From: Massilia putida
Lineage (GTDB): Bacteria; Pseudomonadota; Gammaproteobacteria; Burkholderiales; Burkholderiaceae_D
Length of the DNA stretch: 64,000 nt
NCBI RefSeq assembly: GCF_001941825.1
Contig: NZ_CP019038.1
Coordinates: 2,914,001 to 2,978,000, forward strand
Direction: 5' to 3'
Under the pieces are notes generated by a model. The model was not told the origin of the DNA. It saw only the letters and a program-made list of their open reading frames with translations, and did no database searches. Positions 54,178 through 62,133 of this stretch are shown in pieces. The position numbers were made by a program, and so were the translations under genes. How positions within the stretch are numbered: position 1 is the first letter of the stretch; the number at the start of each line of letters is the position of its first letter.

Positions 54178-55122
54178 ATGAAACTCTATCGCGAAGAACA
54201 TGGCTGGACCGAGCGGCTGATCGCGTCCGCCTCCCCGTCCGTGACCCTGCGCTCGGCCGTGCCGCCGCACCTGACCGGCTTCAAGTCGGTGCGCGAGCTT
54301 GCCAAGATCCAGCTGCGGGCCGTTCTGCACCCGCGCCAGACGCCGCGCTGGCTGCATCTGCTGAACTCGCACCCGGCGTTCTCGGAATATGTGCGCAACT
54401 GCCCACGCTTCCTGTACAAGGTGTACCGCCCTTACATCAGCCACGTGCTGGATGCGAACGCGCGCCTGGAAGCGATCCGCGCGCACTACGACCTGATGTT
54501 CCGGCGCGGCCTGGGCCAGACGCTGGCGCGCGCCAGCCTCGGTCCCGTCGTGCTGGCCGAGGCGGCAGGTAAAAGCGGTGTGCCCTACCAGATCCAGCTG
54601 CGCACCGTGAACATGTTCGACCGCGAGGGCGAACTGGTGCTGCAGCTGACCCAGGACGACAAGGCATTGTTCACCGTGGCGTTCACGGTGGCGCCGCGCG
54701 ACGGCCGCCCGGCCGTCAGCATCGGTTGCATCCAGGGCGGCAAGACGGAAGACGCGCGCGAGGCGATCCGCACGGCCACGCGCGAACTGCACGGCATCCG
54801 CCCCAAGCAATTGATGGCGACTCTCGTGCGCCAGCTGGGACACGAATACGGCTGCGAACGCATGCTGATGGTCTCGAACCGCAACCGCGTGATCTACAAG
54901 GCGATCCGCCACGGCCGCGTGCTGGCCGATTACGACCAGCTGTGGCAAGAACTGGGCGCACGCCAACGGCAGGACGGCGACTGGGAACTCGATTGCGCGC
55001 CGGTGGCGGCGCCGGACCTGGACAGCATTCCGTCGAAGAAACGGTCGGAGGCGCGCAAGCGGCATGAGGTGGTGAGCCGGCTTGCCGACGAGGTGTGCGT
55101 GGCGTTGCGCGCGCGACCATAA
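54178..55122 (+). CDS. DUF535 (VirK/YbjX family) protein
   Basis: 314 aa. The ATG at 54178 gives MKLYREEHGWTERLI; the longer frame from 54097 has no support. DUF535 blocks: FKSVRELAKIQLRAVLHPR, LHLLNSHPAFSEYVRNCPR, the middle VLQLTQDDKALFTVAFTV, and IQGGKTEDAREAIRTATREL followed by HGIRPKQLMATLVRQLG. VirK of Shigella and Salmonella is linked to virulence-factor export and resistance to envelope damage; YbjX is uncharacterised. No signal peptide. Convergent with waaF across a repeat. Confidence 0.85.
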   Translation: MKLYREEHGWTERLIASASPSVTLRSAVPPHLTGFKSVRELAKIQLRAVLHPRQTPRWLHLLNSHPAFSEYVRNCPRFLYKVYRPYISHVLDANARLEAIRAHYDLMFRRGLGQTLARASLGPVVLAEAAGKSGVPYQIQLRTVNMFDREGELVLQLTQDDKALFTVAFTVAPRDGRPAVSIGCIQGGKTEDAREAIRTATRELHGIRPKQLMATLVRQLGHEYGCERMLMVSNRNRVIYKAIRHGRVLADYDQLWQELGARQRQDGDWELDCAPVAAPDLDSIPSKKRSEARKRHEVVSRLADEVCVALRARP

Positions 55123-55123
55123 A

Positions 55124-55309
55124 CCGTCATTCCCGGCACTGTCCACCGGCGTCCGGAATAAAATTTCGAAAAAAGTTACGTCATTCCCGCGCAAACGGGA
55201 ATCCATACTGCCCGATCGAAGCTGCTCAGCATGAGGGATAGCGCCGGTGGCGCTGTCCCGCTGTCCCGCTTTCGCGTGGAGTCATTTCCGGCAATGCCGG
55301 GAATGACGA
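55124..55309. repeat. Mosaic family A repeat cluster
   Basis: Contains CGTCATTCCCGGCA at 55124-55138, a CGTCATTCCCGCGCAAACGG arm at 55178-55200 running into ATCCATACTG, CTCAGCATGAGGGATAGCGCC with GGTGGCGCTGTCCC at 55225-55260, and an end palindrome at 55280-55309 (TTTCCGGCAATGCCGGGAA). Same building blocks as the pairs at 29921 and 51116 but reordered. Fills the gap between convergent genes. Confidence 0.7.
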
Positions 55310-55310
55310 T

Positions 55311-56378
55311 TCAGGCTACCGCATCATTCCGCGCCGGCATCAGAATCGGCACCAGTTCGCTCCACACCCTTTCCACGCTCATCTTGTTCATGCAATCGTG
55401 ATGCCCCAGCGGGCACTCGCGCTTGCGGCACGGCGAGCACTCCAGGCGCAGCGACACCGTCCGCGCCACTTCCGACAGCGGCGGCGCGTAATCCGGATCC
55501 GTCGAGCCGTACAAGGCCACCACGGGCCGGTTCAGCGCCGACGCGATGTGCAGCAATCCTGAATCGTTGGAGACGACCGCGCTCGCCTGCGCCAGCAGGG
55601 CGATGGCGTCGTCGAGCGATGTCTGGCCGGCCAGGTTCAGCACCGCGGAACCGGCCGCGCCGGCGTGCTGCTGCACCTGCTCGCACGCCTCGCGGTCGTT
55701 CGGGGAGCCGAGCAGCACGACCTGCACGCCCGGCACGGCGTCGACGACCTTCGCGGCAAGCAGCCCGTAATGCGCGGGCGGCCAGCGCTTGGCGATGCCG
55801 AATTCCGCACCCGGCGCGAACGCGACGAGCGGGCGCGTGAGGTCCACGCCCAGGCGTTTCCCGACCTGCTCCGTCTCTTCCCCGCCGACGACGAGATAGG
55901 GACGCGCCAGCTTGCCCGGCAGCGGCAGCTCGGGCTCGCGCGCGAGGGCCGCGTAGAACGGCACCATCGAACGGGGCGGCGTTTCGTCGTGGTGCATGAC
56001 GTTGACCATCCCGTAGCGCATTTCTCCCTTGTAGCCCACGCGGCGCGGGATGCGCGCCAGCCACGGGATCAGCGCGTACTTCAGCGTGTTGGGCAGCACA
56101 TAGGCGTCGCTGTAGCCGCGTTCCTTGAGCAGGCGCGCATAGCGCCAGCGCTCGCCCAGCTGCAGGGCGCGGTGGCGGAACGGCGTCACCAGGATGTCGT
56201 CCGCCTCCTGGATGCGGCGCCACACGGGCACCACCTGCGGCGGCGCCAGCACGTCGATGGCGCGCTCCGGGTGGGCCTGCTTGAGCAGGCGCAGCAGGGG
56301 CTGGGCCATCACGGCGTCGCCGATCCAGTTCGGCGAAATGACCAGGGTCCGCGCCCGCATCTCTCGTTCCCCACTCAT
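55311..56378 (-). CDS. waaF: ADP-heptose:LPS heptosyltransferase II
   Basis: 355-aa GT-B glycosyltransferase of family 9; adds the second heptose to the LPS inner core at the cytosolic face. Diagnostic blocks: LVISPNWIGDAVMAQPLLRLL, FAPGAEFGIAKRWPPAHYG, VSNDSGLLHIASALNRPVVAL then YGSTDPDYAPPL, and the WaaF-type CSPCRKRECPLGHHDCMN near the end. The ATG at 56378 overlaps the msbA stop (ATGA); an internal ATG six codons in is possible. Third gene of waaL-msbA-waaF. Confidence 0.93.
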   Translation of the reverse strand: MSGEREMRARTLVISPNWIGDAVMAQPLLRLLKQAHPERAIDVLAPPQVVPVWRRIQEADDILVTPFRHRALQLGERWRYARLLKERGYSDAYVLPNTLKYALIPWLARIPRRVGYKGEMRYGMVNVMHHDETPPRSMVPFYAALAREPELPLPGKLARPYLVVGGEETEQVGKRLGVDLTRPLVAFAPGAEFGIAKRWPPAHYGLLAAKVVDAVPGVQVVLLGSPNDREACEQVQQHAGAAGSAVLNLAGQTSLDDAIALLAQASAVVSNDSGLLHIASALNRPVVALYGSTDPDYAPPLSEVARTVSLRLECSPCRKRECPLGHHDCMNKMSVERVWSELVPILMPARNDAVA

Positions 56379-58120
56379 GTTTCTTCCACCAAGGCGGAGA
56401 ACTGCAGCCGGTACAGGTTGGCGTACATGCCGCTCCGGGCGAGCAATTCGTCGTGCGTGCCTTGCTCGACGATGCGGCCGTGTTCCATCACGACGATCAG
56501 GTCCGCGCCTTCGATCGTCGACAGGCGGTGCGCGATGACGAACGTGGTGCGGCCCGCCATCAGGGTATCGAGGGCGGCCTGCACGGCGCGTTCCGATTCG
56601 TTGTCCAGCGCCGACGTGGCCTCGTCCAGGATCAGGATCGGCGCATCCTTGTAGATGGCGCGCGCGATGGCCACGCGCTGGCGCTGGCCGCCGGACAGGC
56701 GCATGCCGTTCTCGCCGATCATCGTGTCGACGCCTTCCGGCAGGCGCGCGACCACGTCAATCAGGTGCGCGGCGTGGATGGCGGCGGCAAGGCGCGCCTC
56801 GTCGACGTGTTCGGCGCCGTAGGCGATGTTGGCGCGCAGCGTGTCGTCGAACAGCACGACGTTCTGGCTCACGAGCGCCAGCTGGGCGCGCAGCGACGCC
56901 AGCTTGATGTCCTGGTACGGAATGCCGTCCAGCAGGATGCGGCCGGCTTCCGGCTCGTAGAAGCGCGTGACGAGGTTCACGAACGTCGACTTGCCGCCGC
57001 CCGACATGCCGACCAGCGCGACGGTCTGGCCGGGCTTCACGTCCAGCGAAACGTCGTCCAGCGCGAGCGACTGGGCGTTCGGGTAGCGGAACTTCACGTG
57101 GTCGAAGCGCACATGGCCTTGCGCGCGCGCGAGGGTGCGCGTGCCGGGGTCGTGCTCGACGGGCGCGTCGATCAGTTCGAACACGGTTTCGGCGGCGGCG
57201 ATCCCGCGCTGCATCGGGCCGTTCACTTCGGCCAGCGCCTTCAGCGGCGTCAGGAGCATCAGCATCAAGGTGACGAACTGGGTGAATTCGCCCACCGTCA
57301 TGTCGGCCCGCAGCGCCAGCACCACCACGAGCGACAGCGCCAGCGACGTGGCGATCTGGGTCACGGGCGTCGTGGCCGCGAACGCCACCGTCATGCGCTG
57401 CGAAAAGCCGCGCAACGCCTCGCTGCGCAGGTAGAAGCGGCGGTTTTCGTACTTCTCGCCGGAGAACACGCGGATCACCTGGTGGCCGCGCGCCGCTTCC
57501 TCGACGACCTGGGTCATCTCGGCCGTCACGCGCTGGTTCTCGCGGTTCAGGTGGCGCAGGCGGCGGCTCGTCGTGCGCACGATCACCGCGGTCAGCGGCA
57601 CGACGACGATGGCGACGAGGGTCAGCTTCCAGTTCAGCCACAGCAGCGAACCGAGCAGGCCGATGACGACCAGCACGTCGCGCACGAACGAGATGAACAC
57701 GGAGTTGATCATGTCCACGACCTGGCGCACGTCGCCGACGACGGTGTTGATCACCTTGCCGGTCGACTCTTCGTGGAAGCGCGCGACCGGCAGGCGCAGC
57801 AGCCGTGCGAAGGCCTGGGCGCGCAAGTCGTTCAGGACGCGGGACAGCACCCAGTTGTTGTAATAGGCGGTGGCGAACGTGCCGATGCCGCGCAGGACGA
57901 AGATCGACACCAGCACGCCGGGGATCCACCACAAGCTGAACGGCACCTTGTTCTTGAAACCCATATCCATCAGCAGTTGCAGGGCCTTGCCCAGCAACGG
58001 CTGGGTGGCGGCCGTCAACGCCATCGCGAGCAGCGACAGGAAGGCGCGCCCGCGATAGGGTTTCAGGATCGCCCACAGGCGCTTGATGATGACACTGTTA
58101 TCCAATTTTTTCTTTCGCAT
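56375..58120 (-). CDS. msbA: Lipid A export ATP-binding/permease MsbA
   Basis: 581-aa half-transporter (dimer) that flips lipid A-core across the inner membrane. Six helices over residues 25-300, then the nucleotide-binding domain: Walker A GMSGGGKST at 371-379, signature LSGGQRQRVAIARA, Walker B LILDEATSALD, H-loop VIAHRLST. MsbA-type phrases ARFHEESTGKVINTVVGDV and NGPMQRGIAAAETVFELID favour MsbA over other exporters. Its start overlaps the end of the waaL gene by 23 bases. Confidence 0.95.
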   Translation of the reverse strand: MRKKKLDNSVIIKRLWAILKPYRGRAFLSLLAMALTAATQPLLGKALQLLMDMGFKNKVPFSLWWIPGVLVSIFVLRGIGTFATAYYNNWVLSRVLNDLRAQAFARLLRLPVARFHEESTGKVINTVVGDVRQVVDMINSVFISFVRDVLVVIGLLGSLLWLNWKLTLVAIVVVPLTAVIVRTTSRRLRHLNRENQRVTAEMTQVVEEAARGHQVIRVFSGEKYENRRFYLRSEALRGFSQRMTVAFAATTPVTQIATSLALSLVVVLALRADMTVGEFTQFVTLMLMLLTPLKALAEVNGPMQRGIAAAETVFELIDAPVEHDPGTRTLARAQGHVRFDHVKFRYPNAQSLALDDVSLDVKPGQTVALVGMSGGGKSTFVNLVTRFYEPEAGRILLDGIPYQDIKLASLRAQLALVSQNVVLFDDTLRANIAYGAEHVDEARLAAAIHAAHLIDVVARLPEGVDTMIGENGMRLSGGQRQRVAIARAIYKDAPILILDEATSALDNESERAVQAALDTLMAGRTTFVIAHRLSTIEGADLIVVMEHGRIVEQGTHDELLARSGMYANLYRLQFSALVEET

Positions 58121-59318
58121 TCAGGCAGAAGCCCATGAGCAGGAACACCATGAGCGCATAGAACAGACTGCCCTTCATAGACCAGAAAATCACTTCCGTC
58201 AGGCCGAAGCCGACATAGCCGAGCACCACGAGCGCCCCGGCCAGCGCGACCGCGAACTGCGGCGCGCGCGCATCCTGTTCCGATTCCCGCCCCAGCCGGC
58301 GCAGGAAAAACCGCAGGGGCGCGGCCAGGGTGGCGGCCCAGATCATGAAACCGATCACACCGCCCGTCGCCAGCACCTGCAGCCCATCATTATGCAGGTG
58401 CGGCAGCTCGAGCACCATCGGATCGAGCCGGCCGGCCTGCGCATACTCGGCCAGGCGGGCGCGGCAGGCCTCGAAATCCATGCCGAACAGCGGGTGTTCG
58501 CGGATCAGCATGACGGCGCCCTTCCACAATTCCAGCCGGGTGCCGACATTGGTCCACACCGTGCCGCCCTCGTACCAGATGCGGGCGTCGTGGACGCCTT
58601 CGGCGAAGCGCTCTTGCACGCCGAGCACCGGCGTGAACCACGCCGCCGCCAGCACGGCCACGCCCACCGCCAGCAGGGCGCGCCCGCGGCGGCTGTCGAT
58701 CCGGCCCACATGGCGTCCCAGCACGAGCGCCGCCAGCACCAGCGCCGCCCAGCCGCCGCGGGTGCCGGTCAGCACAGAGGCGGCGAGGCCCGCCAGCGCG
58801 CCGACGCCGGCCAGCAGCGCGTCGCGCGGACGGTCGCGCATGTCGATCGCGCCGGCCAGCGCCAGCAGCGCGAGCAGCATGGCGAGGTCGCCGAACGTGA
58901 TCGAATTGATGAATCCGCCCGGCCGGTCGATGTGCAGCACGAAGCGCTGCCAGGCGATGAACGGCAGCGCCGCCACCGCGCCGGCACTCGCGCCCCACCA
59001 CAGCGCCCGGCGCGGCGCGCGGCTGGCCACCACGGCGGCCAGCACGGTCACGGACAACAAGGTGCGCACAGGCTTTTCCACCACATTCATCTTGTCGCCG
59101 CGCAGCAGCGCGCAGGCGAGCACGAACAGAAAATGCAGCAGGAAGGCTAGCACGACCCAGCGCACCTCCGGCCAGTGGCGCACGAGCGCATCACGGCTCG
59201 GCTTGAGCAAAATCAAAGCGCTGACCAGGAAAAGAAAACTGGCAAGATTCACGCCGAACGAGGTGACGAGGCTCGAAAAGGGTAACAGGAAGGCCAGGGT
59301 GCCGATCCAGACCCGCAT
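58098..59318 (-). CDS. waaL: O-antigen ligase family protein
   Basis: 406-aa polytopic membrane protein with about ten helices and the Wzy/WaaL periplasmic loop. TGTRGGWAALVLAALVLGRH and the late EHPLFGMDFEACRARL with LPHLHNDGLQVLATGG carry the conserved Arg and His (HN) of O-antigen ligases, which join O-antigen to lipid A-core. I prefer the ATG at 59318, with GAGGGA upstream; an in-frame ATG at 59351 lacks a ribosome site. Ends 23 bp inside msbA. Confidence 0.85.
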   Translation of the reverse strand: MRVWIGTLAFLLPFSSLVTSFGVNLASFLFLVSALILLKPSRDALVRHWPEVRWVVLAFLLHFLFVLACALLRGDKMNVVEKPVRTLLSVTVLAAVVASRAPRRALWWGASAGAVAALPFIAWQRFVLHIDRPGGFINSITFGDLAMLLALLALAGAIDMRDRPRDALLAGVGALAGLAASVLTGTRGGWAALVLAALVLGRHVGRIDSRRGRALLAVGVAVLAAAWFTPVLGVQERFAEGVHDARIWYEGGTVWTNVGTRLELWKGAVMLIREHPLFGMDFEACRARLAEYAQAGRLDPMVLELPHLHNDGLQVLATGGVIGFMIWAATLAAPLRFFLRRLGRESEQDARAPQFAVALAGALVVLGYVGFGLTEVIFWSMKGSLFYALMVFLLMGFCLNAKEKIG

Positions 59319-59435
59319 CGGCTCCCTCGTATTCGTCGGATTACTGTTCATTGATGTTCTTGTGGGATACTCATGCCCCTAAGGGCACCTCGAAAAACCC
59401 TCGCGAGCGGCGGCAATGTCGTTCGAGAAGCGCAG

Positions 59436-59451
59436 CTGTACGAAAGTACAG
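59436..59451. promoter_or_regulatory. LexA-like palindrome between waaL and a GT2 gene
   Basis: CTGTACGAAAGTACAG fits the CTGT-N8-ACAG outline of the proteobacterial SOS box, though the middle is not the preferred AT-alternating run; it is also a 6-bp stem with a GAAA loop. It lies in the divergent promoter region. Confidence 0.25.
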
Positions 59452-59529
59452 TGAGCATCGCAGGACGACAGTGCAACGCGCAGCAGGTTTTGCGACGTGC
59501 CCGGAATATAGCAGTGTACATCGGACCTT

Positions 59530-60366
59530 ATGACGCGCGCACAGACAATCTCGGTCGTGATCACCACCTATAACCGGCCAGACGCGCTGGAAGCGGTGGT
59601 GCGGGCATGTTTTATGCAGAACGACAAGAATTTCGAAATCATTATCGCTGATGATGGCTCGACTGCCAACACACGTGCCTGCGTGGAGAGGCTGCAAGCG
59701 GCGTCACCGGTGCTTCTGCGCCACGTCTGGCAACCCGACGAAGGTTTTCGCGCCGCCATGGCACGCAATCGCGGCACCCTGGCCGCGACCGGCGAATACA
59801 TCGTCTTCCTGGACGGCGACTGCATCCCGCAGCGCGATTTCATCGCCCGCCACCGCGCATTGTCGCGGCCCGGCTACCTCGTGTCGGGCAGCCGCATTCT
59901 GTTGTCGGAGGCGCTGACGCGCCGGGTTTTGGAAGAGAACATCGATCTGACCGCCACGTCCCCGCTCACGCGCCTGGGGTGGCGGTTGCGCGGCGACCTG
60001 AACAAGACCTTGCAGCCGCTGGGGTTGCGCTGGCCCGACGTGGGGCGCACGTCGCGCAAGTTTTCCTGGCGCCGCATCAAGAGCTGCAACCTGGCCGTGT
60101 GGCGCAGCGATCTTGAACGCGTGAACGGCTTCGACGAGAGTTTCACGGGCTGGGGCCACGAGGATTCCGACCTCGTCGTGCGCCTGTTCCATGCGGGGGT
60201 GCTGCGCAAGGACGGCGCCTTTGCCACGGAGGTGTTCCACTTGTGGCACCGGGAGGCACAGCGCGACCAGGAGACGAGCAACCGCAACCTCGTCCTGGAA
60301 CGCGCTGCCGCCAAGGTTACGCAGGCAACGATCGGGTTGCGCGAGCACGCAAGACCGGCGACGTAA
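59530..60366 (+). CDS. Glycosyltransferase family 2 protein
   Basis: 278 aa, cytosolic or membrane-associated GT-A enzyme. [17 protein letters not shown] opening, nucleotide-site DDGS, the metal-binding [10 protein letters not shown], and a C-terminal galactosyltransferase-like part with [20 protein letters not shown] then VVRLFHAG and HLWHRE. This GT2 subtype is common beside LPS-core genes and likely adds a hexose to the core. Divergent from waaL; its last 50 bases overlap the 3' end of the chemotaxis receptor gene. Confidence 0.9.
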   Translation: MTRAQTISVVITTYNRPDALEAVVRACFMQNDKNFEIIIADDGSTANTRACVERLQAASPVLLRHVWQPDEGFRAAMARNRGTLAATGEYIVFLDGDCIPQRDFIARHRALSRPGYLVSGSRILLSEALTRRVLEENIDLTATSPLTRLGWRLRGDLNKTLQPLGLRWPDVGRTSRKFSWRRIKSCNLAVWRSDLERVNGFDESFTGWGHEDSDLVVRLFHAGVLRKDGAFATEVFHLWHREAQRDQETSNRNLVLERAAAKVTQATIGLREHARPAT

Positions 60367-61957
60367 CGGGCGCGCGGGCCGGAGCCGGAGCCGGGGCCGG
60401 GGCCTCGATCCGGAACACGCTGACGACCTGCGCCAGCTTCGCCGCCTGCTCCTGCATCGCTTCCGACGCGGCCGCCGCTTCCTCGACCAGCGACGCGTTC
60501 TGCTGCGTCACCTGGTCCATCTGGGTGATGGCCTGGTTGATGTGCTCGATGCCCTCGCCCTGTTCCCGGGTGGCGCTGCTGATCGCGCCGATCATCGTGC
60601 TGACCTTGTTCACGCTGGCCACGATCTCCTGCATCGTGGCGCCGGCTTCCGCCACCAGCTTCGCGCCGCTGTCCACGCGCGCGACGGAATCGCCGATCAG
60701 CGCCTTGATTTCCTTGGCCGCCGCGGCGGAACGCTGCGCCAGCGTGCGCACTTCGCCCGCCACCACGGCAAACCCCCTGCCCTGCTCGCCCGCGCGCGCC
60801 GCTTCGACCGCCGCGTTCAGCGCCAGGATATTCGTCTGGAAGGCGATGCCGTCGATGACGCTGATGATGTCGACGATCTTGCTCGACGAATCATTGATCG
60901 ATGCCATCGTGTCGACGACCCGCGCCACGACCTCGCCGCCGCGGCCCGCCACCTCGGCGGCCGAATCGGCCAGCCGGCTCGCTTCGCGCGCGTTCTCGGC
61001 GCTGTGCTTCACGGTCGACGTCAGTTCTTCCATCGACGCGGCCGTCTCTTCGAGCGAGCTGGCCTGCTCTTCCGTGCGGCTCGACAGGTCGAGGTTGCCG
61101 CTGGCGATCTCGCGCGACGCGGTGGCGATCAGGTCCGTCCCCGCACGCACGTCGCCCACGATGCCGGCCAGCGCGTCGCGCATGCGTTTCATGGCGGCCA
61201 TCAGGCTGGCGTCATCGCCGGCACGCACGGCGACGCTCATGCCGAGGTCGCCGGCGGCGATGCGCTGCGCCACCGCGACCGCATCCTCCGGATCTCCGCC
61301 GATCGAGCGTTCCACGCTGCGCACGACGAACCAGACCAGGGCCGTGAGCAGCGCGCCGATCACGGCCAGCCAGACGGCGGCGCCGGCCAGCTGGGCACGG
61401 AAGGCGCGGTCCAGGTCGTCGATGTACAGGCCCGTCATCAAATACCAGCCCCACGGTTGATAGGCCGCGATATAGGTCAGCTTGGGCTCCGGCTTCTGCG
61501 ACCCCGGCTTCGCCCACAGATACTGGACGAAGCCGCCGCCGGCCCGGGTGGCGGCGATGCCTTCCATGTAAGGCTTGTGGCCTTCCGGATCGACGGTCTG
61601 GTCGATCGCGGTGCCGACCAGTTCCTGCTTGATCGGGTGCATCAGCACGGTCTTGTCGTCGTAGACGACGAGGTAGCCGCTCGCGCCGAAACGCAGCGCG
61701 CGGATGCGCGCGAGCGCCTGCTTCTTGGCCTCGTCGAGCGGCAGCGTGCCGGCGGCGGCGAGGGCCGCGTAGTCCTTGGCGATCGATGCGGCGATGTCGC
61801 CGGCGTTCGACAACTGGATCTGGCGCTCTTCGAGGCGCAGTGCGCGGCTCTGCATGGCGTTCACGGTGAACACGGCCAGCAGGCAGATCCAACTGAGGAA
61901 AAGGGGAAGGAAAAGTTTTTGGCGGAATGTAAGTTTCATATTGGTCAGCGCCGTCAT
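60317..61957 (-). CDS. Methyl-accepting chemotaxis protein with sCache sensor
   Basis: 546-aa transmembrane chemoreceptor. Helix 1 at about 14-34, periplasmic single-Cache domain at 40-190 ([20 protein letters not shown], then [33 protein letters not shown]), helix 2 at 190-212, HAMP at 212-270, and the signalling coiled coil with the hairpin tip [19 protein letters not shown]. The tail is Ala/Pro-rich ([13 protein letters not shown]) and lacks the NWxxF tether. Ligand unknown; sCache receptors often sense small organic acids. ATG at 61957, or 61939. Overlaps the convergent GT2 gene by 50 bp. Confidence 0.93.
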   Translation of the reverse strand: MTALTNMKLTFRQKLFLPLFLSWICLLAVFTVNAMQSRALRLEERQIQLSNAGDIAASIAKDYAALAAAGTLPLDEAKKQALARIRALRFGASGYLVVYDDKTVLMHPIKQELVGTAIDQTVDPEGHKPYMEGIAATRAGGGFVQYLWAKPGSQKPEPKLTYIAAYQPWGWYLMTGLYIDDLDRAFRAQLAGAAVWLAVIGALLTALVWFVVRSVERSIGGDPEDAVAVAQRIAAGDLGMSVAVRAGDDASLMAAMKRMRDALAGIVGDVRAGTDLIATASREIASGNLDLSSRTEEQASSLEETAASMEELTSTVKHSAENAREASRLADSAAEVAGRGGEVVARVVDTMASINDSSSKIVDIISVIDGIAFQTNILALNAAVEAARAGEQGRGFAVVAGEVRTLAQRSAAAAKEIKALIGDSVARVDSGAKLVAEAGATMQEIVASVNKVSTMIGAISSATREQGEGIEHINQAITQMDQVTQQNASLVEEAAAASEAMQEQAAKLAQVVSVFRIEAPAPAPAPARAPVTSPVLRARATRSLPA

Positions 61958-62068
61958 TCAGGCGTCAAAAACGTGGATATTTTCCACAGGCCAATATTTA
62001 CCGATGAGCGCCGCGCAAACTCAATGGCAGGAATGCAATTACACCTAAATATACATATTTCGACTATG

Positions 62069-62131
62069 AAAAAGCGGCAACGGTACAACGCAGTTGGCAA
62101 ATAGTCTTGCCTTGCATGTATCCGTTGCCGC
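62069..62131 (-). terminator. Nested-hairpin terminator of dnaE
   Basis: On the minus strand GCGGCAACGG (62131-62122) pairs with CCGTTGCCGC (62083-62074), then U5 (62073-62069). The 38-nt loop holds an inner GGCAA/TTGCC hairpin. It begins 3 bp after the dnaE stop codon. Confidence 0.75.
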
Positions 62132-62133
62132 GT

